A stretch of 49,817 nt of DNA. Source: a virus. Location: positions 1 to 49,817 of IMG/VR virus record IMGVR_UViG_3300030329_002542, one strand, 5' to 3'. Below are positions 30,857 through 37,853 of this stretch, in pieces; position 1 is the first letter of the stretch; each line of letters opens with the position of its first letter. A model generated the notes under the pieces. The model saw nothing but the letters and a program-made list of their open reading frames with translations, made no database searches and was not told where the DNA came from. The translations under genes and the position numbers were made by a program.

Positions 30857-31212
30857 TGGAAGAATTAACTGATTATAATGGCATAGTTTTCGAAGGATTG
30901 AAACAGTACGGGCCTGATTTATCTGAAGGTAAAACATTAATAATTGTGCAAAGTCATCATTCTGGTAAACACCATACACACCAATTAGACATACCTCATG
31001 ATGTATTTAAAGCTAGAATAGAAGAAAGTGAAAAACTTAAAGAAAAGAGAGTATTCATACAGGACATCTTTCCAGAACTAACGGATAGCCAACGTGAGGC
31101 TCTTATGACTGGTATTTCAAGCAAAGAGTGGGATGATATATTTCCAGAAGGTGACCAGTATGATATGGAAACTAAAGAAGGCGTAACCTTTGGCGAAAGA
31201 AAAATGGTGTAG
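30856..31212 (+). CDS. Unknown protein in the recombination unit
   Basis: 118 residues, start overlaps the stop of the ATPase by 1 base. A beta N-terminal half (KTLIIVQSHHSG) and a helix-turn (LTDSQREALMTGISSKEWDDIFPEG). Not recognised. Coupling with the ATPase suggests a related role. Confidence 0.75.
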   Translation: MEELTDYNGIVFEGLKQYGPDLSEGKTLIIVQSHHSGKHHTHQLDIPHDVFKARIEESEKLKEKRVFIQDIFPELTDSQREALMTGISSKEWDDIFPEGDQYDMETKEGVTFGERKMV

Positions 31213-31390
31213 GGGTGTCTTTTACTTCAAAGTGGGAATCGTTCTCACGGGGTAATTCACACCGAGACATCTCTACACCTAACTGGGCTCAGGAACCCCA
31301 ATCAAAAATCTTTTATTATTATCGTAACTGTGTATCATATTGGTACATAGTAGTCTTTATCTTTTTTCAAACTAAAAAGGAGAAACCCAA
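31213..31390 (+). other. 178-bp structured intergenic leader
   Basis: No supported gene. Contains GTGGGAA-tcg-TTCTCAC (7 pairs with one G-T, 31241-31257 region), a GGG..CCC hairpin further on (TGGGCTCAGGAACCCC) and an AT-rich end before AAAAAGGAG. Probably a 5' leader of the ssDNA-binding protein gene or a processing site. No strong consensus promoter seen. Confidence 0.4.
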
Positions 31391-31798
31391 ATGGGAATCT
31401 TAGATGTTAACTTGAATGATGCAGAAGAACTGAAAACGCTGAAAGATGGCGAGGAAGTAATGCTACGGATTGGTCGTGCGGAGGAAACTCCTAATCGTAA
31501 TGATCCAAGTCGTTTCAATCTTGCACTTACGTTTGATGTTCCCGATGATAAGTTGGTAGACGATATACGTGTATGGCTCCCTATTCCTTCCGCATCCACT
31601 AAGGAAGATGATCCTAAGCGTTACGTCAAGCAGGTCAACCGTTTCAAGCAATTCTGTGACTGTTTCGGTATTGATACTGGAGGTAGCATTCAGACAGAAG
31701 ATATGCTTGGACTTGAAGGTTGGGTTATCATCGCTGAGGATACGGGATTGAACGGTGAGCCACAAAATAGTGTCCGCCGTTTTATCAAAAAGAAGTAA
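31391..31798 (+). CDS. DUF669-like ssDNA-binding protein
   Basis: 135 residues, strong AAAAGGAG site. Begins MGILDVNLNDAEE, contains FKQFCDCFGID and ends LGLEGWVIIAEDTGLNGEPQN before a basic tail (VRRFIKKK). This order matches DUF669-type phage proteins, which work as SSBs with Sak4-like ATPases and have an OB fold. It has its own leader and terminator, fitting high expression. Confidence 0.7.
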   Translation: MGILDVNLNDAEELKTLKDGEEVMLRIGRAEETPNRNDPSRFNLALTFDVPDDKLVDDIRVWLPIPSASTKEDDPKRYVKQVNRFKQFCDCFGIDTGGSIQTEDMLGLEGWVIIAEDTGLNGEPQNSVRRFIKKK

Positions 31799-31821
31799 CC
31801 CTCTAGTATTATTCTTTAGGG

Positions 31822-31860
31822 AGCGAGGTGAGCGTTGTATGCTTGCCTCGCTTTTCTTTT
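31822..31860 (+). terminator. Strong intrinsic terminator
   Basis: AGCGAGGTGAGC pairs with GCTTGCCTCGCT (12 pairs, two G-T), 7-base loop, then TTTTCTTTT. Confidence 0.85.
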
Positions 31861-31875
31861 ACTTAACGAGGAGAT

Positions 31876-32169
31876 ATGCGATTAACTTTTGATATACCTG
31901 ATGAACAGCATGAAATACTAGTAAGGTGTATTCCTCATGGCTTCAGGAAACATACCTATAGAGCATTGATACAAGGATTTGTTGAGCAGTTAGAACAAGA
32001 TCCTGCGGGTGTTATGAAGTCACTTATAGAGAAGCACCTTGACTTTGCTGACATGGCTATGAAGGGAGTAGATGATGGACTTAGTAAGCGAACAAACTCG
32101 TCTGGAAGCCTTATCGGAGAAGGATCGAATAGAGTTGATCTTGAACGTGAGGAGCCGCAGACGGGATAG
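31876..32169 (+). CDS. Small helical protein
   Basis: 97 residues, CGAGGAG site. Starts with a strand (MRLTFDIPDEQHEILV), then helices with HTYRALIQGFVEQLEQDP, somewhat like a small DNA-binding or dimerising domain. C-terminus disordered. Unknown. Confidence 0.7.
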   Translation: MRLTFDIPDEQHEILVRCIPHGFRKHTYRALIQGFVEQLEQDPAGVMKSLIEKHLDFADMAMKGVDDGLSKRTNSSGSLIGEGSNRVDLEREEPQTG

Positions 32170-32275
32170 AAGTAAGCCAAAGCCACGTAAACCAAAACGA
32201 ACACAGAAGATGCTAGCGGGATTAGATGACCAGCAACTTCATCTTTTACTTAACATGGTAAGGAATGAGAAATGA
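32072..32275 (+). CDS. Small basic protein overlapping two genes
   Basis: 67 residues in a different frame from the end of the previous gene (98-base overlap) and ending in ATGA with the ParB-methyltransferase start. The middle is very basic (SRRRDRSKPKPRKPKRTQKM) between two helices. Translational coupling supports reality; the overlap is unusually long, so moderate confidence. May bind DNA with the methyltransferase. Confidence 0.6.
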   Translation: MMDLVSEQTRLEALSEKDRIELILNVRSRRRDRSKPKPRKPKRTQKMLAGLDDQQLHLLLNMVRNEK

Positions 32276-33642
32276 GTGAAGCAGTAGTTGAGCTAAATAA
32301 TTTACCTGTAAACGCTATTGAGTTTTCAGATAGAGCAAGAGAAAACTATAAAGATTTAGATGTATTAGTTAAAGATATAGAAGAAAAAGGCGTTATCCAA
32401 CCTATAGCCGTTATGCGTAATCCTAATAGCGCAGAACATCATTATAAGTTATTAGCAGGAGGACGGCGCTTTTCTGCTGTTGTTCTATCAGAGTCTACAC
32501 ATATTCCCTGTAGAATTTATCCTGAGACTTTATCAGAACTAGACCAAAAAGAAATAGAGTTAATGGAGAATGTTAGTCGAGATGATTTCGACTGGAAAGA
32601 AGAAGTAGCACTTCGGGACCAAATCCAAAAACTGCAAGAAGAACGTCATGGTAAGCAGGTAGGATCTGGAGGGGGCCATTCGATGCGTGATACCGCTAAA
32701 ATGCTTGGGACAAGTCCTGCTAGTATCAGTAGAGACCTAACATTAGCGCGGGGCTTGGAGGAACATGAAGATGAACTATCTAAAGCAAAAAGCAAAAGTG
32801 AAGCCTTACGGACGCTTAAGAAGATTGAAAGAAAAAAAGAAGAGAAGGCTGTTGCGGAAAATTTGGAAAAGTCTTTGCAGAATGATGGGAGTGAACGCCT
32901 TAAACGATCTTTAACTAATGGATATATAGTTGAAGATTTTTTTGAGGGCGTTGAACGTGTTCCCGATAGAGCTGTTTCTTTTGTTGAGGTAGACCCTCCT
33001 TATGCTATAGCACTTGATAAGATAAAGAGAGGCGCAGAACGAGGAACAAGTCCCGGCATAGAGAACTATAATGAGGTATCATCTGAAGATTACCAAGACT
33101 TTTTGGATCGCTTGTTTGTTGAGTGCTACCGTGTTATGGCTCCTATGTCGTGGATAGTCTGTTGGTATGGAATACAATGGTACCATGTTGTTATGGCAAG
33201 CATGGAAAATGCAGGATTTGAAGTTTGTGACCTTCCAGCTATCTGGACTAAGACAGGCCATCAGGGACAGACAAGAGCTCCAGATGTTAGACTGGGCAAT
33301 GTATATGAGCCTTTCCTTTATGCGCGTAAGGATAAGAGTAGTGTAATAAAGCAACCTGGCAGAACAAATCAATTCAGCTTTAAATCTCTACATCCAGATC
33401 ATAAAATACACCCAACAGAGCGGCCTATTGAAATGATCGAAGAAGTTATAAAAACTTTTAATACACCTGGTGGTCACACTATGGTTCCTTTTCTCGGTAG
33501 TGGTAATACTTTACTAGCTGCAACCAATTTAGGATCAACTTGTTTTGGCTTTGATCTTAGCGAAGAATATAAAAACGCATTTTTAAAGCGGGTGATGGAT
33601 GGGGAGCCCGGGAAATATAAGAGCTATAATGAAATGCAATGA
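32272..33642 (+). CDS. ParB-like domain fused to DNA adenine/cytosine-N4 methyltransferase
   Basis: 456 residues. N-terminal ParB/Srx fold: LLAGGRRF (60-67) and LMENVSRDDF (97-106), then an HTH (SMRDTAKMLGTSPASISRDL, 137-156). A coiled linker (165-205) leads to the methyltransferase: catalytic DPPY at 241-244, IHPTERP at 379-385 and SAM motif FLGSGN at 407-412. The order DPPY then FxGxG is that of beta-class enzymes. No restriction enzyme is nearby, so it likely protects phage DNA or marks sites. ParB domains can bind CTP; the arginine patch GGRR is present. Confidence 0.88.
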   Translation: MSEAVVELNNLPVNAIEFSDRARENYKDLDVLVKDIEEKGVIQPIAVMRNPNSAEHHYKLLAGGRRFSAVVLSESTHIPCRIYPETLSELDQKEIELMENVSRDDFDWKEEVALRDQIQKLQEERHGKQVGSGGGHSMRDTAKMLGTSPASISRDLTLARGLEEHEDELSKAKSKSEALRTLKKIERKKEEKAVAENLEKSLQNDGSERLKRSLTNGYIVEDFFEGVERVPDRAVSFVEVDPPYAIALDKIKRGAERGTSPGIENYNEVSSEDYQDFLDRLFVECYRVMAPMSWIVCWYGIQWYHVVMASMENAGFEVCDLPAIWTKTGHQGQTRAPDVRLGNVYEPFLYARKDKSSVIKQPGRTNQFSFKSLHPDHKIHPTERPIEMIEEVIKTFNTPGGHTMVPFLGSGNTLLAATNLGSTCFGFDLSEEYKNAFLKRVMDGEPGKYKSYNEMQ

Positions 33643-33829
33643 GTGCGGCACTAGACTAAGGGGCGCTGTTAATGCGGATGTCTATGCTTGTTTTAGTTGC
33701 GAGGTTGCATATAGTGGATTAGATGTTCGTGTTATGGCTCGGTGTAAAAGTAAATCAGTCCGTGTAGGTGAGGCGAAAAAGTACTATAAAAAGGTAGGCG
33801 AAAAAATAAAGAAAAGGGAAAACATATGA
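33629..33829 (+). CDS. Zinc-ribbon microprotein
   Basis: 66 residues from ATG 33629, overlapping the methyltransferase end by 14 bases. CNEC and CFSC form a zinc ribbon; basic C-terminus (KKYYKKVGEKIKKRE). Stop overlaps the polymerase start (ATGA). Possible polymerase accessory. Confidence 0.65.
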   Translation: MKCNECGTRLRGAVNADVYACFSCEVAYSGLDVRVMARCKSKSVRVGEAKKYYKKVGEKIKKRENI

Positions 33830-36216
33830 CCGATGCACCTTATGTTGCGGGTAGTCCCTTTGAAAAAATAGCTATTGTGGGGGAATACCCAGGTGCTGAA
33901 GAAGAACGCTGTGGGGGTGCGTTCGTAGGTAAAGCAGGACAACTACTAACTGAACTCTTGCAACATGCAGGTATAAGTAGACAGCAATGTTACTTAGACA
34001 ATGTGTTCCAATTCAGGCCGGCACGAAATGATATAAGCCCGTACTTACGAGTTCAAGAAGGCAAGACCAGAGAGAGCGCTGAGTACCATACTAATCGAGA
34101 ACAACTTCGACAACGATTAGCGGAGAGTAAGGCTAACGTCATTGTTGCTTTGGGTAATGTATCTCTTTACACTTTGACGGGAAAGACTAACGTAACAAAA
34201 CAACGGGGCTCAATTCTTGAAAGCACTTTACTTCCCGGCAAGAAAGTCATTCCTGTAATACACCCAAGCGCTGCCTTACGTGAGTTCTTGTTCCGCTACT
34301 TTATTGTGAACGATTTTCTTAGAGTAAGAAAAGAAAGTGAATTTCCTGAGATGCGCCTTAGGAATCGTCATCTTGTGCTTGAGCCTTCAATGAACGATGT
34401 CGAGCAATTCATAGCTCATTGTCGTACATTAGACCGTATAGCATATGATATTGAAGTTCGTGGTATGGAATTAAGTCATATTGCAATATCGTCTGAGCCT
34501 AATATGAGTGTGTGCATACCTTTTGTTAATGGGCAAATAGACTATTGGAATCCCGAACAAGAAGCTCACGTTATGTGTTTATTAGCGGGTCTGCTTGAAG
34601 ATCCAAAAGTCGAGAAGATAGGACAAAACTTGTCCTTCGATGCGACTTTTCTATATTCAAAGTATAATATTGTAGGCACTCCGTTACAGGACACAATGAT
34701 AGCTGCAGGGATACTCTACCCAGACTTTCCTAAAGGGCTAGATTTTCTTGTTGCTCAGTATTGTGATGGGGAACCTTACTATAAGGATGACGGCAAGGAA
34801 TGGTTCAAGAACCCATTCGGTAGTGAGGAAGTATTCAGGCGATATAATGCTATGGACAGCGCTGTTCTTATGGAAATCTTTCCTAAGCAAGAGGAAGAAC
34901 TAAAGAAGCAAGGTAACTGGGAAGCATATGAGAAACAGCGTTCCCTTCTTCATCCCTTAGTCTACGCAGGTAATAAGGGCATAAGGATGGATACAAAAGC
35001 TATGAGTGAGGCTTCTATGGAGTGCTCACGTAAAATAAGTTCTTATCAAAAACAGCTGAATGAAATAGCGGGAAGAGAACTAAATCCTAATAGCCCTAAA
35101 CAGTTAAAAGAATATTTCTACATAGAAAAGAAACAAAGAGCTTACACAAGAAATGGAAATATAACTGTAGACGATAAGGCGCTTAAGAGGATGAGTGCTA
35201 AGGGAATGAAAGAAGCTGACATAATACTTGAACTGCGTAAAGAGCGTAAGATGCAAGGTACGTATTATGAGATGAAACTTGACGAGGACAACCGTCTACG
35301 TTGCTCTTTCAATCCTGTAGGTACAGCACAAGGACGTATTAGTAGTTCCAAGACAATACGTGGAACTGGTGCTAATCTTCAAAACCAACCATGGCAGATG
35401 AATTCACTGATGCTTGCGGATGAGGGCCATATCTTAATCAATCAAGACTTAGGACAAGCAGAGAACCGTGTAGTTGCTTTTGTTAGCGGAGAGAGTAAGA
35501 TGATGCGAGCCTTTGAAGAGGGCATAGATATTCACACGCAAACAGCTAGTATGATCTATGAAATTCCACCTGAAGCGGTTACTAAAGATCAGAGGGATTG
35601 GGGTAAGCGTGCTAATCACGGACTTAACTATGATCTCGGATACAGAAGTTTTGCTCTTTATTACCAGATTACAGAAAAGGAAGCCAAGAACATTGTAGAA
35701 CGGTATCATCATATTTATAAAGGTGTACGAGAATGGCATTCTACTGTAAGAGAGGAACTGAGCAGAAGTAACAAGACACTGACAAATTGTTTCGGGCGTA
35801 AGAGGACGTTTCTTGATCGCTGGGGACATGATCTATTTAAAGTTGCCTATTCCTACATACCACAGTCTACTATCGCAGAACTAATGAACACATACGGAGT
35901 CTGTTTTCTATATCAACGCCAAGATCTTTTTCCAGAAGTTCAATTTCTTAACACTATTCATGACAGTATTCGCTATCAAATTCCACTTTCAGCGGGTGCT
36001 ACACGCATAATAGAGATTATAAAAACAGTTAAGAAAAGTTTAGAGCATGAGTTAGAATGGAGAGGAAAGACCTTTTCTATTCCTGTTGATACTGAAATAG
36101 GATTCACATTCAACAAGAAGAATATGATTGAGTGGAACGCTAAAAAAGTTGATACTGTAAGTATGAATGATTTATCTGCGGAGCTGGAAAACTATGTCGA
36201 AAAGAGTGCTCAATGA
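33826..36216 (+). CDS. Uracil-DNA glycosylase-like domain fused to family A DNA polymerase
   Basis: 796 residues. Residues 1-165 are UDG superfamily (family 4-like): GEYPGAEEE, GGAFVGKAGQLL, NVFQFRP and VIPVIHPSAA. The N-terminal Cys pair of Fe-S family 4 enzymes is missing. Residues about 200-350 are a 3'-5' exonuclease with Asp208-x-Glu210, Asn268/Asp272 and Tyr340/Asp344, all present. Residues about 375-796 are PolA: motif A with Asp541 (QDLGQAENR), motif B Arg590, Lys594, His598, Tyr602, and motif C HDS at 712-714. His598 stands where E. coli has Phe762. Main replicative polymerase. Similar UDG-polymerase fusion is known from SPO1-type phages. Confidence 0.92.
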   Translation: MTDAPYVAGSPFEKIAIVGEYPGAEEERCGGAFVGKAGQLLTELLQHAGISRQQCYLDNVFQFRPARNDISPYLRVQEGKTRESAEYHTNREQLRQRLAESKANVIVALGNVSLYTLTGKTNVTKQRGSILESTLLPGKKVIPVIHPSAALREFLFRYFIVNDFLRVRKESEFPEMRLRNRHLVLEPSMNDVEQFIAHCRTLDRIAYDIEVRGMELSHIAISSEPNMSVCIPFVNGQIDYWNPEQEAHVMCLLAGLLEDPKVEKIGQNLSFDATFLYSKYNIVGTPLQDTMIAAGILYPDFPKGLDFLVAQYCDGEPYYKDDGKEWFKNPFGSEEVFRRYNAMDSAVLMEIFPKQEEELKKQGNWEAYEKQRSLLHPLVYAGNKGIRMDTKAMSEASMECSRKISSYQKQLNEIAGRELNPNSPKQLKEYFYIEKKQRAYTRNGNITVDDKALKRMSAKGMKEADIILELRKERKMQGTYYEMKLDEDNRLRCSFNPVGTAQGRISSSKTIRGTGANLQNQPWQMNSLMLADEGHILINQDLGQAENRVVAFVSGESKMMRAFEEGIDIHTQTASMIYEIPPEAVTKDQRDWGKRANHGLNYDLGYRSFALYYQITEKEAKNIVERYHHIYKGVREWHSTVREELSRSNKTLTNCFGRKRTFLDRWGHDLFKVAYSYIPQSTIAELMNTYGVCFLYQRQDLFPEVQFLNTIHDSIRYQIPLSAGATRIIEIIKTVKKSLEHELEWRGKTFSIPVDTEIGFTFNKKNMIEWNAKKVDTVSMNDLSAELENYVEKSAQ

Positions 36217-37357
36217 TTGGGTAGACTCATATATGGAGTTTACCGAGAACACTGAGCCTCCTACCGGATTTAGGCGTTGGGTTGCTCTATCGACCATAGC
36301 AAGTGTTATGGAGCGTAAATGTGTTTTGCAGTGGGGAACAGAAACATTTTACCCTAATATGTATATTGTACTTGTCGGCCCTCCTGCAGCTCGTAAAGGA
36401 ACTGCAATGAGAGTTGGCAAATCATTTTTAGATTCTTTGGGAATAGCGGCTGCTAGCGATGAATCTAGTCGTCAGAAATTAATAAAGAGTTTACAAGAGA
36501 GTGCAGCTGTAGATCAAACAGAAGATAGTACAATGGTACATCATTCTAGCATGACGATACATAGTAGTGAGTTAACAGTATTTCTTGGGTACGGCTCAAG
36601 GGAAATGTTATCCATGCTTTGTAAATGGTATGATTGTGAAGGTCGATATACATATGACACTCACGCAAGAGGAAAGGAAGAGATACCAAATGTTTGGGTT
36701 CACTTATTGGGGGCGACAACGCCAGGTCAACTACGTGCGGCTTTGCCTGAAGATGCTGTCGGTAGTGGGTTTACTAGTAGGGTTGTATTTATATACGAAG
36801 AAAAGAAAGGAAAGACAGTACTCAAACCTAGCCTCACAGATGAACAGATCAGACTTGGAGAATTACTTGCACAAGATTTAGCGGAGATAAGAAATATCGT
36901 AGGAGAGTTTGTACCAACAGAAGAGTATGAAGATCGTTACTATAAGTGGTATGCAGATAGTGAGAGTAGGCAAATCTTTGTTGATCCTCGTCTTGACTAT
37001 TATGTACAAAGGCGTCCGACACATTTGTTTAAACTATCTATGATTTGTTGCGCTAGTCGTGGCAGTTCTCAGATACTTGAATTAGAAGATTTAGAACGTG
37101 CCATTGAATATTTACATGAGGCGGAAGAAAGTATGCCACAAGTATTTGCGGGAGTAGGTGCTAATCCTTTAGCGGCTGTCCAATCAAGACTATCAACTGT
37201 TGTCGAGCAATTTCAAAGTGTCCCAATCTCTACCGTTGCTCAAATGTTTGCGGATGATGCCAGTGCCACACAACTGCTTGAGGCTATACAAGCATTACAA
37301 CAGCAGGGTAAAATAACACATGATATTGTAAATCAGAAGTTAAGATGGAGGGAGTAA
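36194..37357 (+). CDS. DUF3987-like primase/helicase
   Basis: 387 residues from ATG 36194 (GGAG about 10 bases before; overlaps the polymerase end by 23 bases); an ATG at 36167 has no site. Walker A GPPAARKGTAM around residue 57, a central HSSELTVFLGYGSREML, and VWVHLLGATTPGQLRAALP followed by GSGFTSRVVFIYEE: the order typical of DUF3987 helicases. The C-terminal 80 residues (QSRLSTVVEQFQSVPISTVAQMF) look like a winged helix. Likely the replicative helicase; no separate primase is recognised. Confidence 0.8.
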   Translation: MSKRVLNDWVDSYMEFTENTEPPTGFRRWVALSTIASVMERKCVLQWGTETFYPNMYIVLVGPPAARKGTAMRVGKSFLDSLGIAAASDESSRQKLIKSLQESAAVDQTEDSTMVHHSSMTIHSSELTVFLGYGSREMLSMLCKWYDCEGRYTYDTHARGKEEIPNVWVHLLGATTPGQLRAALPEDAVGSGFTSRVVFIYEEKKGKTVLKPSLTDEQIRLGELLAQDLAEIRNIVGEFVPTEEYEDRYYKWYADSESRQIFVDPRLDYYVQRRPTHLFKLSMICCASRGSSQILELEDLERAIEYLHEAEESMPQVFAGVGANPLAAVQSRLSTVVEQFQSVPISTVAQMFADDASATQLLEAIQALQQQGKITHDIVNQKLRWRE

Positions 37358-37380
37358 CTGTGTTCCAGATTGCAACACAG
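37358..37380. promoter_or_regulatory. 23-bp palindromic site, copy 3 (perfect arms)
   Basis: CTGTGTT-CCAGATTGC-AACACAG, starting directly after the helicase stop codon. In reverse orientation it differs from copy 2 at only four positions, all in the 9-base centre. Confidence 0.7.
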
Positions 37381-37386
37381 ATGAAT

Positions 37387-37472
37387 CCACCAGATGCCAC
37401 CAGAACGTCAAACCATGATGGGATATATACCAACATAGGGTACCTTATTTAAACCCACCAGAACGCAAACCA
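37387..37472 (+). repeat. CCACCAGA direct repeats
   Basis: CCACCAGA at 37387; CCACCAGAACG-T-CAAACCA at 37397-37415; CCACCAGAACGCAAACCA at 37455-37472. The long copies differ by one inserted T. They fill the gap before the last early gene, next to palindrome copy 3. Confidence 0.75.
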
Positions 37473-37481
37473 GAGGATAGA

Positions 37482-37853
37482 ATGGACATTAAAGAAATCA
37501 AAACACGATCACAATTACTAATCGTACTAGCAGAATTAAAAGATTATTGTGACCCACTTAAAATGATAGGCCCAACACCTTTAGAGGATCAAATAAAGAA
37601 GTGGTTACGACAATTAAAACGTGATGAATATATAGAAGCTAATAAACCTTTGCTCTGGTTAATAGACACCCCCGCTCCACAAGTACGTATAACTCCGATA
37701 GGAAAACGTGTTGCGTTCCGTGAATATTTAAAGCTATTGCCTGAAATAGGTGATGAGGAATTTACAGAGACTATAATGTCCCTCTGCCTATCTCGTGGTA
37801 AGCTAGTACAAAGGGACATAAGTCATAGACTATCTGATGCTATTATGGATTAG
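37482..37853 (+). CDS. Last early gene, unknown function
   Basis: 123 residues. Helical with basic stretches (DQIKKWLRQLKRDEYIE) and a C-terminal segment LSRGKLVQRDISHRLSDAI that could be a winged-helix-like unit. Its 3' end overlaps the end of the opposed gene by 11 bases, so the arms collide here without a visible terminator. Confidence 0.75.
   Translation: MDIKEIKTRSQLLIVLAELKDYCDPLKMIGPTPLEDQIKKWLRQLKRDEYIEANKPLLWLIDTPAPQVRITPIGKRVAFREYLKLLPEIGDEEFTETIMSLCLSRGKLVQRDISHRLSDAIMD

Noticed and set aside
31215-31403. 62-codon ORF between the recombination protein and the SSB
   Set aside because: GTG start without a good site, aromatic-rich low-complexity product, overlaps the SSB start and its ribosome site.
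35449-35829. 126-codon minus-strand ORF inside the polymerase gene
   Set aside because: Antisense to conserved polymerase motifs A and B; no ribosome site.
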